This document shows, piece by piece, positions 1 to 9,633 of a DNA stretch of 64,000 bases. The DNA lies in NCBI GenBank assembly GCA_903844385.1, contig CAIMTJ010000067.1:1-64000 (forward strand), written 5' to 3'. Position 1 is the first letter of the stretch. Each line of letters begins with the position of its first letter. The notes below the pieces were generated by a model. That model ran no database searches, had not been told where the DNA came from, and saw only the letters and a program-made list of their open reading frames with translations. The translations under genes and the position numbers were made by a program. This DNA is from an uncultured Burkholderiales bacterium. GTDB taxonomy: Bacteria; Pseudomonadota; Gammaproteobacteria; Burkholderiales; Burkholderiaceae_C.

Positions 1-2106
1 GCGTGATATAGATAAATATTCAAGATAGTCCTTAATGATTGTGATTAATTTTAAATCATTACAATATTCGGCTATGAATAAATCCCAATCTTTAATTGAT
101 GTATTCGTAGGGTTTTTCTGCAACAGCTCGGTCTTAATAAACGGGAATCCTAACGACACAAGATTTCGCCATTCTTGGTGTGTAGGATTGAAGTTCACGT
201 GATTGAATCCTCTTTTATGTTGTTTTAAGTCATTTGCTTTAAAAATAACGTCATGTTTTACTTTGCCGTTTAATCCAAATACTTTTGCTAAATTTAATTC
301 ATAGGCGTGAATTACATCTGTCTTTCTTTGAAATGATAAAACTTGACTCCAAAATGCCCTGACAACGGGGTTGATTAATGCCTTTTGTTTGAGTACAAAA
401 AAGTAACTTTGAACATGATATAAAAGTTGATGTGAATCTGTTAATGCTATGAAATCAGCGGAGTTATTTTCTATTTTCTTCAAGAGTTGATCGAATGTTG
501 AAAACGGACCCAATATACTGTCGTTTGTAAAAATTATTTTCTTAGCTTGAAATAATTCAGGCATGGCTGTCAATGCGCTCGCCCAAAGAGGAAAATCAAA
601 GCCCGAATTTTTTCTTACCAAAATAGAACAGGCCGAATCTAAACGCTCATCATATTTAAATTCAAGATTATCATTATCGACATGAATACATAGCACTACA
701 TGAATTGATTTTTTGACCAATTGCTCAAGATAGTAAATTGTGGGTTCGTTGATCAATCCGTTCGGCGCAAAGGTAACAAGCAAAGCAAAATCTTGATCTA
801 AAGTTGGCGTATTTAAATTTTTATATATTTCAAAAGGGATTAGTTTGTGATTTGGGGCTTTCTTATAGATACTTGTGATATGTAAGACGAGTGCCCCCAT
901 TTTCCAGGGCAATGAGCTACTAATTCTGATCAACCATGACAGCCCATGCATGTCCACATAAAATCTCAATTTTTTGGATATAAAAGAGGGTGTGAATTTA
1001 AAAGCTAGCCTTTTAAATAAACCAATCAATCTTTTTAGAAGATAGACACTATCTCTAAACGGTGCTGTTAATCTCCAGCTACGACTTCTTAAAATATCTG
1101 CGTAATCTTTTTGAAGCATCGAATTATCATGACGTAGTTGCTTCATTTCATTGAGTGCCTCTTTAAGGTTCAAATTGTTTACATATAATTTTGCCTCCAA
1201 AGATTGATTAAGTTCTTGATTTGTTTTAATTTCTTTTAGTAAGTACTCTTTTTCCTCAGTTAAAGCATTTAACCTTTTCAAACGGTCCGCAAGATTTACA
1301 TGAGCTGAATCAATTTCATTTTTTAATTGAGTAAGCGTTTCTTTCTGTTCGTCGAGTTGAACAAAAGAATTCCATGCGAACTCTATTAATTTCGTTCTAT
1401 TTGTATTTTTTTCACCATCCATCCATTTTGTATAAACTCGTTGGTGCTCAATGCTATAAAAAGGCTTGATATTGTGTACGCCAGAGCTCTCATGGATTCG
1501 ATAGTATGCAGAAACACCCTCAACCTTTTTAAACTCGCCACATTGACTCAGTTGTATCCAAAAATCCCAATCTTCATAAACAGCCAGCGATCGATCAAAG
1601 GAACATCCTTGATCAAGGACTTGTCGCTTGAATAAAACACTGAATGTGGTCATAAAGTTTCCACACAAAAGCTTGAGCGGATTGTAATGAGGGGAACCAC
1701 TCGCACGAGGACTTTTTAGGTCACTGTCTACCACTTCATAATCCGTGAAAACTGCAACTAATTTTTCACAAGTTAAGTCAAACTCCTTCATTGCCTCGAC
1801 TAACTTTTGAATATGCTCAGGAAATATAATGTCATCATCATCCAAAATCAATAAATAATCGCCACTGCTGTTTTGAAGACCTCGATTCGCTGCATCTGAT
1901 CTTGTTAAATAAACATCAGAATCAATAAATCTAATAGGGAAAATTCCCGCTTGAGTCGGTGGTTGGCTATGGCTAGGAATAGCAGAGATCAATACAACTT
2001 CAATTGAGTTGTAGGTTTGATTAGCAACACTCGTTAACGCCTGCTCAAGGAAGGACTTCCTATCTGTACTTCTGATCAAAACTGATACGAGTAGTGGTTT
2101 AGACAT
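1..2106 (-). CDS. Large glycosyltransferase: GT2 domain plus RgpF-like rhamnan-synthesis domain (partial, runs off left edge)
   Basis: Absent from the ORF track because its stop lies outside the window; I translated it by hand. The minus-strand frame opens with ATG at 2106 and stays open to base 1, about 702 residues. It starts MSKPLLVSVLIRSTDRK, the N-terminal strand of a family 2 glycosyltransferase, and has the nucleotide/metal-binding stretch LLILDDDDIIFP near residue 97 and an YEDWDFWIQLS segment near 183. Residues roughly 235-335 are rich in K/E/L/N and look like coiled coil. The last third contains FALLVTFAPNG, IIFTNDSILGPF and LVSLGFPFIKTELL, typical of the RgpF/rhamnan synthesis F family. 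It probably adds sugars to a cell-surface polysaccharide. Base composition is much more AT-rich than genes after 4 kb, suggesting acquired DNA. The family calls are from memory of motifs. Confidence 0.85.
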   Translation of the reverse strand, partial: MSKPLLVSVLIRSTDRKSFLEQALTSVANQTYNSIEVVLISAIPSHSQPPTQAGIFPIRFIDSDVYLTRSDAANRGLQNSSGDYLLILDDDDIIFPEHIQKLVEAMKEFDLTCEKLVAVFTDYEVVDSDLKSPRASGSPHYNPLKLLCGNFMTTFSVLFKRQVLDQGCSFDRSLAVYEDWDFWIQLSQCGEFKKVEGVSAYYRIHESSGVHNIKPFYSIEHQRVYTKWMDGEKNTNRTKLIEFAWNSFVQLDEQKETLTQLKNEIDSAHVNLADRLKRLNALTEEKEYLLKEIKTNQELNQSLEAKLYVNNLNLKEALNEMKQLRHDNSMLQKDYADILRSRSWRLTAPFRDSVYLLKRLIGLFKRLAFKFTPSFISKKLRFYVDMHGLSWLIRISSSLPWKMGALVLHITSIYKKAPNHKLIPFEIYKNLNTPTLDQDFALLVTFAPNGLINEPTIYYLEQLVKKSIHVVLCIHVDNDNLEFKYDERLDSACSILVRKNSGFDFPLWASALTAMPELFQAKKIIFTNDSILGPFSTFDQLLKKIENNSADFIALTDSHQLLYHVQSYFFVLKQKALINPVVRAFWSQVLSFQRKTDVIHAYELNLAKVFGLNGKVKHDVIFKANDLKQHKRGFNHVNFNPTHQEWRNLVSLGFPFIKTELLQKNPTNTSIKDWDLFIAEYCNDLKLITIIKDYLEYLSISR

Positions 2107-2394
2107 TGAAAACAGAAGTAATTAAGGCCTGCAACAATAAGTCGCGCTCATTTTAAAATATTTTTTAATACTTTATAAGTATATCACTTAACTGCAATTG
2201 ATTTTTCACCTTTGAAAATGGTTGTTTTCGAAAAGTATTAACCACGCAGCAAGATTGATGAATGATCAGCTATGAGCATCTGATGTCCATTTTTTTACGC
2301 CTGTGATGAGAACATTTGCATATGCAAGCGCTCTAGTTTTAAATTATTTCTTATTTTAAAACGCATACATTTAATTTCATTTCTACAAATATTT
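2107..2394. other. AT-rich intergenic region with palindromes
   Basis: No gene is visible. It separates the co-oriented MFS gene (upstream on the minus strand) from the glycosyltransferase, so it should hold the latter's promoter, although I cannot pick convincing -35/-10 boxes from such AT-rich DNA. It contains the perfect 12-bp palindrome TTGCATATGCAA at 2316-2327 and the hairpin listed separately. Confidence 0.5.
2336..2362 (-). terminator. Possible AT-rich terminator hairpin after the MFS gene
   Basis: GTTTTAAA (2336-2343) and TTTAAAAC (2355-2362) are perfectly complementary arms around an 11-base loop, about 33 bases past the stop of the MFS gene. The stem has almost no G/C pairs, so it would be weak; it may be only a chance feature of AT-rich DNA. 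Confidence 0.3.
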
Positions 2395-3588
2395 TTAGTT
2401 ATTTGATGTCGATCGACTCAAACGGCTAGCCATCCAAAAAGAACAGGTAAAAAGTATAGCAACTAGACAAACCCCAAAAAGAACCGGCTGATATGAACCG
2501 TTGATCATCCAGATAGATGCAGCGACTGCGGGTCCTATCGCTCTAGCTAGCATGGTCGGAATTGTAAGTAATCCATTGATTGAACCATATGCATGTGGAC
2601 TTAACATTTCAGGCACAACCAAACCACGCACAATCGTAAAGATACCATTACACAGTCCATAGCAAGCAATTAATGCAGTAAACCACCATATATTTTTTGT
2701 AATCACAAAAGCTAAGCAACCAAAGACAAATGGAAAGGCACACGCCACAACCGAACCAACAACTCTCATCGGTACATTATTTGCCATATAAGCAATGAGG
2801 ACTCGACCAAAGAACTGCATTGGTCCCAATACCATTAAGACCCTGACCACATCGTTTGTGCTCAGTCCCTTTTCTTGCAAAATTGGGTAGGCATGAAAAA
2901 TAAAAACCGTAAACATAATCGAGTACAGCGTTAGAGCTAATAAGAGCAACCAAAAAACTGAATTTTTCAATGTTTCGTTCACTACAGCACGATCTCTCAC
3001 TTTATTATTTTCAACTTCGTCTGTTTTCTCTTGATGTTCAGCATCAAATTGTGGCTGTATACAAAAACAATATATCACCCCCCAAATTAGATTTATTACA
3101 GCTAAGATCAAAAGCGAAACGCGCCATGAATAGTTCTCAATTAATAACTGTTCAAGCGGAATGAAGACTGTGCTGGCAAAACCACCCCAAAGCGTTACGA
3201 TCGTAATACTCGATCTAGCATGCAAAGCTCCAACTTTCCTCGCTATGACAGCGAACGCAGCTTCATAAAGCAGACAAGCTTGAAGCCCGCCAATAAAGAT
3301 GGAAAGAATGTAAAAAATATACTTGCCTGTAACAAGTGACCACCCCAATAACATGATTGCAGTGAGAAAAGATGCTATTGTCATGATCCAACGGCCGAAG
3401 CCACGATCCATAGCAATGCCCACTGGATAAGTGAATAGTGCTGTGGACAACATACTGAGCGTTGCTCCTAAAAAGACATCTGACTTCGTCCAGCCCAAAT
3501 CTGGTCCCATTACTGAAGCGATAAGGGGAAAGCTATAGTAAAGTGACCCCCAAGAACATACCTGGCCTGCTCCCAATATATGGGCCAA
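2395..3588 (-). CDS. MFS transporter, 12 membrane spans (OFA/monocarboxylate-like)
   Basis: A 397-residue hydrophobic protein with two blocks of about six membrane segments separated by a charged loop near residues 190-205 (FDAEHQEKTDEVENNKVRD), as in the major facilitator superfamily. The opening AHILGAGQVCSWGSLYYSFP and PVGIAMDRGFGRW (loop 2-3 motif A-like) resemble MFS proteins that carry small organic acids; the substrate cannot be told. The start is unclear: the track start at 3588 is TTG, and the frame continues upstream to a stop about 14 codons earlier without an ATG or GTG, so TTG or a rarer ATT/ATA codon must be used. It lies in the AT-rich part of the window with the glycosyltransferase. 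Confidence 0.8.
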   Translation of the reverse strand: MAHILGAGQVCSWGSLYYSFPLIASVMGPDLGWTKSDVFLGATLSMLSTALFTYPVGIAMDRGFGRWIMTIASFLTAIMLLGWSLVTGKYIFYILSIFIGGLQACLLYEAAFAVIARKVGALHARSSITIVTLWGGFASTVFIPLEQLLIENYSWRVSLLILAVINLIWGVIYCFCIQPQFDAEHQEKTDEVENNKVRDRAVVNETLKNSVFWLLLLALTLYSIMFTVFIFHAYPILQEKGLSTNDVVRVLMVLGPMQFFGRVLIAYMANNVPMRVVGSVVACAFPFVFGCLAFVITKNIWWFTALIACYGLCNGIFTIVRGLVVPEMLSPHAYGSINGLLTIPTMLARAIGPAVAASIWMINGSYQPVLFGVCLVAILFTCSFWMASRLSRSTSNN

Positions 3589-3884
3589 CCAGCTACTTGA
3601 TATATTGCCTTTTATAATATTATTGATAAATTACATCCATCATAATAATTGGAGATGATGTCTAGACGAGCGTATGGGTTTAGAAATTTCGAGAATTACA
3701 GACTGCGCGTCTTGGCACACTGTGGTTGGAATGGAGTATTCAACCGTGTTTGATAAATGCTCATCCCCCGTTAATTGGGAAGAGCCCCCTAATTGGCAAG
3801 GGCCAGAAGAGCCCCCTTTAGCATGGGGAAAGCTGTGGGGAAAATCAATAATATCAAAATAAGTTGTTGAACTTATTGTCATAT
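3589..3884. other. Intergenic stretch between MFS gene and tRNA-Ser
   Basis: The short ORFs listed here (3640-4059 minus, 3674-3862 plus) are not convincing; the first overlaps the tRNA. Two near copies of AGAGCCCCCT/AGAGCCCCCTTTA occur around 3780-3825, flanked by GGGGA-rich DNA. The stretch lies on the 3' side of the tRNA, where integrated islands usually begin, but I see neither an integrase nor a second copy of the tRNA 3' end. Confidence 0.45.
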
Positions 3885-3977
3885 TGGCGGAAACGGAGGG
3901 ATTCGAACCCTCGATGCAGCTCATCACCGCATACTCCCTTAGCAGGGGAGCACCTTCGGCCTCTCGGTCACGTTTCC
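3885..3977 (-). tRNA. tRNA-Ser (anticodon GCU)
   Basis: The minus strand reads GGAAACG...CGTTTCC-G-CCA, giving a perfect 7-bp acceptor stem with an encoded CCA end. The anticodon arm contains CTGCTAA, so the anticodon is GCU (reads AGC/AGU). A long variable arm typical of class II serine tRNAs precedes the T arm GAGGGTTCGAATCCCTC. Length is 93 nt. It sits 11 bases past the lysC stop on the same strand, an arrangement I know from Comamonadaceae. Confidence 0.97.
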
Positions 3978-3988
3978 TGATTGGCTTA

Positions 3989-5257
3989 TTATGCCTGAAC
4001 TTGGTCCAAATCAAAAGTTTTGTGCAGTGCACGCACGGCCAATTCCATGTATTTTTCATCGATCACGACCGATGTTTTAATTTCACTGGTCGAAATCATC
4101 TGAATATTGATGCCTTCTTGGCTCAATGTTTGAAACATTTTGCTGGCAATGCCCACGTGGCTTCGCATCCCAATTCCGACAATGGATACCTTGCACGTCT
4201 GTGTGTCACCCACCACTTCAGTGGCCCCAAGTTCTGGCAACACTTTACTCTTCAGGATGTCGAGGGTTTTGGCGTAATCATTGCGGTGAACGGTAAAGCT
4301 GAAATCGGTTTTTCCGTCTTTACTGATGTTTTGAATGATCATGTCCACTTCAATGTTGGCCTGTGCCACTGCGCCCAATATTTGATAAGCAATTCCGGGC
4401 TTGTCGGGGACGCCCAGAACAGAAATTTTGGCTTCATCGCGGTTAAAGGCAATGCCTGAGACGATTGCTTGTTCCATTTTTTCATCCTCTTCAAAGCTGA
4501 TCAATGTGCCCGAGCGGGCCTCTTCTTCCAAATCGATATCCCAATCTGTAAAGCTCGATAAAACACGAAGTGGGACCTTGTACTTACCTGCGAACTCGAC
4601 CGAGCGAATTTGAAGCACCTTGCTGCCCATGGACGCCATCTCCAGCATCTCTTCAAAACTCACCGTCATGAGTCGCTTGGCCAAGGGAACAATCCTGGGG
4701 TCGGTGGTGTAGACGCCATCGACATCGGTGTAAATCAAACACTCTTTGGCCTTCAATGCTGCCGCCACAGCCACCGCCGATGTGTCCGAACCGCCACGAC
4801 CCAGGGTCGTGATGTTGCCCATCTCATCCACCCCTTGAAATCCCGTGATGATGACCACCCGGCCTTGATTCAAATCCGCCATCACCCTTTTGTCATCAAT
4901 GGATTCAATGCGAGCTTTGGTGAAAGCGCTGTTGGTTTTGATCGGCACTTGCCAGCCCGCATAACTGATGGCGTCGATGCCTTGGGCTTGCAGGGCAATG
5001 GCCAAAAGGGCTGATGACGCCTGCTCGCCTGTAGAGGCCAACATATCGAGCTCTCGGTGATAGGCGTCGCTGATGAGGTTGGGGGCCAACTCCTTGGCCA
5101 GGCCAAGGAGTCGATTGGTCTCGCCGCTCATGGCAGACGGCACCACCACCATTTGGTGTCCGGCACGGTGCCACTTGGCCACGCGCTTGGCCACATTGCT
5201 GATTCTCTCTGGACTTCCCATGGAAGTTCCACCATATTTATGTACGATCAATGCCAT
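3989..5257 (-). CDS. lysC: Aspartate kinase
   Basis: Phosphorylates aspartate, the first step to lysine, threonine and methionine (and diaminopimelate). From the ATG at 5257 it is 422 residues; the ORF track adds four residues (MRCK) that the family lacks. The N-terminus MALIVHKYGGTSMGS carries the KYGGTS kinase signature, residues around 150 read GRGGSDTSAVA, and the C-terminal third (from about 265) holds two ACT regulatory repeats (KISVLGVPDKPG; VSIVGIGMRSHVG) that normally bind feedback inhibitor amino acids. It follows tilS by 17 bases on the same strand, so it is probably co-transcribed with accA-tilS. Only a weak ribosome site (GTGAGA) precedes the start. Confidence 0.96.
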   Translation of the reverse strand: MALIVHKYGGTSMGSPERISNVAKRVAKWHRAGHQMVVVPSAMSGETNRLLGLAKELAPNLISDAYHRELDMLASTGEQASSALLAIALQAQGIDAISYAGWQVPIKTNSAFTKARIESIDDKRVMADLNQGRVVIITGFQGVDEMGNITTLGRGGSDTSAVAVAAALKAKECLIYTDVDGVYTTDPRIVPLAKRLMTVSFEEMLEMASMGSKVLQIRSVEFAGKYKVPLRVLSSFTDWDIDLEEEARSGTLISFEEDEKMEQAIVSGIAFNRDEAKISVLGVPDKPGIAYQILGAVAQANIEVDMIIQNISKDGKTDFSFTVHRNDYAKTLDILKSKVLPELGATEVVGDTQTCKVSIVGIGMRSHVGIASKMFQTLSQEGINIQMISTSEIKTSVVIDEKYMELAVRALHKTFDLDQVQA

Positions 5258-5274
5258 TTTGCATCTCACTGGGT

Positions 5275-6312
5275 CTAAAGCAAACCGTCTATTGTAACAA
5301 GGCTCAGGTTTTCACCCAACCTCAACACCCTGCCTGTTCCCACTTTGAGATCAATGTGGTGCCCCCTTGTCTGACACGAGCGCACTTGATGAATCAATTC
5401 TTGCATCTGTGCGGCACTGGCTTGACAAGCCTCCCCTGCCAACCACAGCCTGAGCACATTGCCCAGACGGTCATCTCCCAAATTTTGTAAGGCCTTGATT
5501 TGTGGCGGATTCCCAACATTGCGCAGATCCATTTCAGCCAATTCCTCAAGCAAACGTTGGGCCTGGGCGATGTGTTTGGCACTTCTGGCCAGCATTTGGG
5601 CAAACTCAGGAAAAGCCTCACGCAATGGCGGCAGGATATGTTGTCGAATGCGGTTGCGCGTGTAGCGGGTGTCTGCGTTGGTGGGGTCCTCCACCCAGTC
5701 TAGACCATGCCTGTGGTTGAACGCCCGCAAGTCGTCGACAGACACCTGCACAATGGGTCGATGAAAATTCACCCCATTTCTCATCCATTGGGTGCGCATG
5801 CCGCTCAAACCTGGCAAGCCCGCACCGCGGCTGAGCGCCAGCACCACCGTCTCAATTTGATCCTGGGCGTGTTGGGCCAAGGCAATATCGCGCACTTGCC
5901 CCGACCAGTTTTGATTCAGAGCATCCTCGAGAGCCTGGTACCTCGCACGACGAGCAGCGTCCTCTGGGCTTTGACCCATCACGTGGGCCGCATTCACCCG
6001 CACGACAGCCAAAGGGATTGCGTTGGTCTGACAAAACGTCTTGGCTTGCTGCTCAAAATCTCCTGCCGCGTCTTGCAGCCCATGGTTGACGTGAACGGCT
6101 CGCACGAGTCCAGGCCACTTTTGCTGGCAAGCCCATAGTAAAGCGGTGGAATCGGCCCCGCCACTGTAGGCCACCGCCAAGGGTAGGCTGGGTGTGAATC
6201 CCATCAAGGCCTTGGTCAAGGCTTGGGGGTCCGGGGTATTTCGGGGCAACTCCAAAGCGTGCTCCCCTGAACCTCTAGCGGGATTCGACTTTGGTGTCGG
6301 TGTAGCGACCAT
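5275..6312 (-). CDS. tilS: tRNA(Ile)-lysidine synthetase
   Basis: Adds lysine to C34 of tRNA-Ile(CAU) so that it reads AUA rather than AUG; essential in most bacteria. The 345-residue protein has the PP-loop ATP motif SGGADST near residue 50, VNHGLQ and [23 protein letters not shown], which is the N-type ATPase core of the family, followed by the tRNA-binding region ([15 protein letters not shown]). The C-terminal extension is shorter than in the E. coli enzyme. The first 38 bases overlap the end of accA, showing tight translational linkage. A later start is possible because the first 40 residues before [11 protein letters not shown] are not conserved. Confidence 0.93.
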   Translation of the reverse strand: MVATPTPKSNPARGSGEHALELPRNTPDPQALTKALMGFTPSLPLAVAYSGGADSTALLWACQQKWPGLVRAVHVNHGLQDAAGDFEQQAKTFCQTNAIPLAVVRVNAAHVMGQSPEDAARRARYQALEDALNQNWSGQVRDIALAQHAQDQIETVVLALSRGAGLPGLSGMRTQWMRNGVNFHRPIVQVSVDDLRAFNHRHGLDWVEDPTNADTRYTRNRIRQHILPPLREAFPEFAQMLARSAKHIAQAQRLLEELAEMDLRNVGNPPQIKALQNLGDDRLGNVLRLWLAGEACQASAAQMQELIHQVRSCQTRGHHIDLKVGTGRVLRLGENLSLVTIDGLL

Positions 6313-7252
6313 AACTTTGCAGCCGTTCGTAGCGCCTTTCCAACAACTCCTTGGTTTTCAAATCAGCGACTTGACGCCAAGCATCGTTCAACCCTCGCTT
6401 TAATTGTGAGGCCATGAGTTTGCTGTCACGATGGGCTCCTCCAACAGGCTCGTTGACGATTTTGTCAATCAAACCCAAAGCCTTGAGCCGATGCGCTGTC
6501 ACACCAAGCGCTTCTGCAGCATCTTCAATTCGCTCAGCGGTTTTCCAAAGAATGGAAGCACAGCCCTCGGGGCTGATCACCGAATAGACGGAGTACTGCA
6601 ACATCAAAACTTGATCGGCCACACTGATGGCCAAAGCCCCTCCCGAGCCACCTTCACCAATGATGGTGGTGATGATAGGCACTTCAAGCTGGGCCATCTC
6701 AAAAATGTTGCGCCCGATCGCCTCGCTTTGCCCACGCTCTTCGGCGTCGATACCTGGATAGGCACCGGGCGTATCGACAAAGGTGAAGACCGGGATCTTA
6801 AATTTCTCAGCTGTCTTCATCAAACGCAAGGCTTTGCGATACCCTTCTGGACGGGTCATCCCAAAATTCCTGGCTGCACGCTCCTTGGTGTCTCGCCCCT
6901 TTTGGTGACCGAGCACCATGCAAGACAGTCCATTAAAGCGCGCCAAACCGCCCACAATGCTCAAGTCATCCGCAAAATGACGGTCCCCATGCATCTCCAC
7001 AAAATCCGTGAAGAGCTCGTTGACATAGTCCAAGGTGTAGGGCCGCTCGGGGTGGCGCGCAATCTTGGTGATTTGCCAAGCCGACAAATTGCTATAAATG
7101 TCTTTGGTGAGTTGCTGACTTTTCTTGGACAACTGTTCAATCTCTTGAGAGATGTCAACAGCCGACTCGCTTTGCACGTAGCGCAACTCGTCGATCTTGG
7201 ACTCGAGTTCAGCAATGGGCTGCTCAAAGTCGAGAAACATTTTCTTGGCCAT
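6275..7252 (-). CDS. accA: Acetyl-CoA carboxylase carboxyltransferase subunit alpha
   Basis: With AccD it transfers the carboxyl group from carboxybiotin to acetyl-CoA, making malonyl-CoA for fatty acid synthesis. The length of 325 residues is normal. Diagnostic segments are [15 protein letters not shown] at the N-terminus, [23 protein letters not shown], and the crotonase-type core [18 protein letters not shown] and [12 protein letters not shown] good ribosome site (AGAGGA) lies eight bases before the ATG. It follows the alkA-like gene by 23 bases and overlaps tilS. Confidence 0.97.
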   Translation of the reverse strand: MAKKMFLDFEQPIAELESKIDELRYVQSESAVDISQEIEQLSKKSQQLTKDIYSNLSAWQITKIARHPERPYTLDYVNELFTDFVEMHGDRHFADDLSIVGGLARFNGLSCMVLGHQKGRDTKERAARNFGMTRPEGYRKALRLMKTAEKFKIPVFTFVDTPGAYPGIDAEERGQSEAIGRNIFEMAQLEVPIITTIIGEGGSGGALAISVADQVLMLQYSVYSVISPEGCASILWKTAERIEDAAEALGVTAHRLKALGLIDKIVNEPVGGAHRDSKLMASQLKRGLNDAWRQVADLKTKELLERRYERLQSYGRYTDTKVESR

Positions 7253-7275
7253 TCAGTGCATCCTCTGTCTTTTAT

Positions 7276-7920
7276 TCAATACTCAACGGGCAAGGGGTCC
7301 AATGAGCGCCACATGTACCAAGTCGCCACACTTCGATACGGAGCCCAGGCTTGCGCGACTTCGCGCGCATCACTGCGAGAGACGGCTTCACCTGAAAAGT
7401 AATTGCGACTGATGCCATTGATCAAGCCCACATCATCCAAAGGCAGCACATCAGGTCGCATCAGATGAAAGATCAAAAACATCTCCGCTGTCCAGCGTCC
7501 AATCCCGCGAATGGCCACCAATTCCTCGATGATGGCCTCATCCTCCATCGACACCCATTTGCTCGGGCGCACATCGCCAGAGACAAAATGCAAGGACAAG
7601 TCGACCAAATACTCCACTTTGCGAGCGGACAAACCAGCGGCTCGCATATCATCGACTTTGAGCTTCAAGACCTTTTGCGCCGTCATGCTTTTGCTCAGCA
7701 GGGAAAACCGCTCCCACACCGTTTGCGCAGCTTTAACGGAGATTTGTTGCCCCACAATGCTGCGCGCCAGCGTCACAAACGCGTCACCACGTGAGCCCAA
7801 GCGGGATTGACCAAACTGCGGGATCAAGCGCTTCATGACCCGGTCCTTTTTGCACAAATGCCGGCAAGCTTCATCCCAATAATCGGGCGCTTCCAGTGCA
7901 CAAGGGCTGAGCGCGTTCAA
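7276..7920 (-). CDS. DNA-3-methyladenine glycosylase II family (AlkA-like, HhH-GPD)
   Basis: Base-excision repair enzyme predicted to remove alkylated purines. The helix-hairpin-helix-GPD fold is seen in [19 protein letters not shown] and in [19 protein letters not shown] followed by LPLDDVGL, whose second Asp is the catalytic residue. The C-terminus ends [20 protein letters not shown], as in the short bacterial members. There is no ATG before the conserved region. The track uses TTG at 7935; a TTG at 7920 makes a TTGA overlap with the cysS stop and is chosen here as a translationally coupled start. The next ATG (7836) would remove conserved sequence. Substrate range cannot be read from sequence. 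Confidence 0.88.
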   Translation of the reverse strand: MNALSPCALEAPDYWDEACRHLCKKDRVMKRLIPQFGQSRLGSRGDAFVTLARSIVGQQISVKAAQTVWERFSLLSKSMTAQKVLKLKVDDMRAAGLSARKVEYLVDLSLHFVSGDVRPSKWVSMEDEAIIEELVAIRGIGRWTAEMFLIFHLMRPDVLPLDDVGLINGISRNYFSGEAVSRSDAREVAQAWAPYRSVATWYMWRSLDPLPVEY

Positions 7921-9299
7921 GTGAGTTGTTCCCAAGTGGTGCCACTGGCCGAGTCTTTGAGCACGATGCCTTGCTCCAACAAGGACTGGCGAATTTGGTC
8001 GGCCAAAGCAAAATTTTTAGCAGCTTTGGCGCTCGCTCGCTCGTTGATCTTTTTCTCAATGTCAGCGGCTTTCACAACCGCACCCGACTGCAAAAATGCG
8101 CTGGGGCTCAGCTGCAAGAGCCCCAGCACACCGCCCAAGACCTTCAAGAGGCCCGCCATCTGCGGCGAGCGAGTGCGATTGACTTCGCCGGCGAGCTCAA
8201 AGAGCACCGCGACAGCCTCAGGAGTGGCAAAATCTTCGTCCATGGCCGATTTGAAGCGAGCGGCAAAGTCACCGCGCCAGTCCACCTGCGACAAACTCAA
8301 TGGCGCAGGTGCGACCAATTCAAGTGCCGTGTAGAGACGCTTTAAGGCGCCATGGGCGTCGTTCAAATGCACATCCGAATAATTGAGCGCACTCCTGTAG
8401 TGACTTCTAACAATAAAGAAGCGCAAAGTCTCGGGGTGGCAGTGCTCCAACACTTCGCGGATGGTGAAAAAATTACCCAGACTTTTGGACATCTTCTCGT
8501 TGTCGATGTTGACAAAGCCATTGTGCATCCAATAGCGGGCCAACGGTACACCGTTGGCGCCTTCACTTTGTGCAATTTCATTTTCGTGATGGGGAAACTG
8601 TAAATCTGCACCACCGCCGTGGATATCAAAAGTCGCACCAAGCAACTCGCACGCCATGGCCGAGCACTCGATGTGCCAACCGGGGCGCCCCAGCCCAAAC
8701 GGGGCTTGCCATTTGGCCTCCTCTGGCTCCTCGACTTTGCCGCCTTTCCAGAGCACAAAATCCAATGGGTCTTCTTTGCTACCCAAGACGGCAACCCGCT
8801 CACCCGCGTGCAACTCGTCCAAGGATTTACCGGAAAGGTGACCATACGATGCAAAGCGTCGAACCGCAAAATTCACATCGTCCCCGGCTTGGTAGGCCAG
8901 GCCTTTGTCCATCAAGACGCGAATCATGTCCATCATCTGGGGCACATGCTCGGTGGCACGGGGTTGAGCTTGGGGGGGAGCGATATTGAGTTTGGCTGCA
9001 TCCTCGTCTAAAGCCAAGATCATTCGATCGGTCAAGGCGCGAATGGACTCACCGTTGTCCAAGGCGCGGCGAATGATCTTGTCATCGATATCGGTGATGT
9101 TGCGCACATAGTTCACCACATAGCCACTGGCATTGAGCCAGCGCTGGATCACATCAAAAGCGACCATGGAGCGCGCATGCCCAATGTGACAATAGTCATA
9201 AACAGTCATGCCACAAACATACATCCCCACCTTAGGCGGTGCAATGGGCTTAAAAGTCTCGATTTGCCGCTTGAGTGTGTTGTAGATGCGAAGTGTCAT
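7917..9299 (-). CDS. cysS: Cysteinyl-tRNA synthetase
   Basis: Charges tRNA-Cys. The protein is 460 residues, the usual length. It has the class I signatures CHIGHAR (HIGH motif, residues about 34-40) and KMSKSLGN (KMSKS, near 268), and zinc ligands in CGMTVYDY (C29), [10 protein letters not shown] and [11 protein letters not shown]. The C-terminal DALR/anticodon region ends [26 protein letters not shown]. It heads the minus-strand run cysS-alkA-accA-tilS-lysC-tRNA, and is divergent from the TPR gene. Confidence 0.97.
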   Translation of the reverse strand: MTLRIYNTLKRQIETFKPIAPPKVGMYVCGMTVYDYCHIGHARSMVAFDVIQRWLNASGYVVNYVRNITDIDDKIIRRALDNGESIRALTDRMILALDEDAAKLNIAPPQAQPRATEHVPQMMDMIRVLMDKGLAYQAGDDVNFAVRRFASYGHLSGKSLDELHAGERVAVLGSKEDPLDFVLWKGGKVEEPEEAKWQAPFGLGRPGWHIECSAMACELLGATFDIHGGGADLQFPHHENEIAQSEGANGVPLARYWMHNGFVNIDNEKMSKSLGNFFTIREVLEHCHPETLRFFIVRSHYRSALNYSDVHLNDAHGALKRLYTALELVAPAPLSLSQVDWRGDFAARFKSAMDEDFATPEAVAVLFELAGEVNRTRSPQMAGLLKVLGGVLGLLQLSPSAFLQSGAVVKAADIEKKINERASAKAAKNFALADQIRQSLLEQGIVLKDSASGTTWEQLT

Positions 9300-9633
9300 T
9301 GAAGAGGAAAAATCGATGGGTAGGAGCTCAAAGCGCTGGGTCTGGCCAAGCGTCTAGGCCATGGTGCTCAACAAAGCGGGGGCGAGCTCACCAGTCCTTG
9401 TGTTTTAGAAATGCTGTTGCACGTTCATTTTGCCGATCGAGCTTAAAAGAAGCCGCTCCACTTGAGTCTATTACAATGCCTTGAAGTATAAGTGCAAGGC
9501 CAGCCGCATGAAGTCTACTCTTTTGGCACGGATCGAATGGGAGCCACTCGTTTGCATGCCACCCACCAAGCCCTTGCGAACCATCATTGATTTTAATACC
9601 AACTTGGCGACCACCAAACCACTCCCTCATGCC
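9300..9633. other. Divergent intergenic region cysS / TPR gene
   Basis: It should carry the promoters for both divergent operons. The track extends the TPR ORF back to 9481, but that part has no family-like sequence and lies before the signal peptide. I see no RNA gene or strong dyad. Confidence 0.4.

Noticed and set aside
3640-4059. 139-codon ORF, minus strand
   Set aside because: It runs through the tRNA-Ser gene and the end of lysC; no family-like sequence.
3884-4459. 191-codon plus-strand ORF
   Set aside because: It is the antisense of lysC and the tRNA.
6431-7402. 323-codon plus-strand ORF
   Set aside because: It is antisense to accA, which is certain from motifs.
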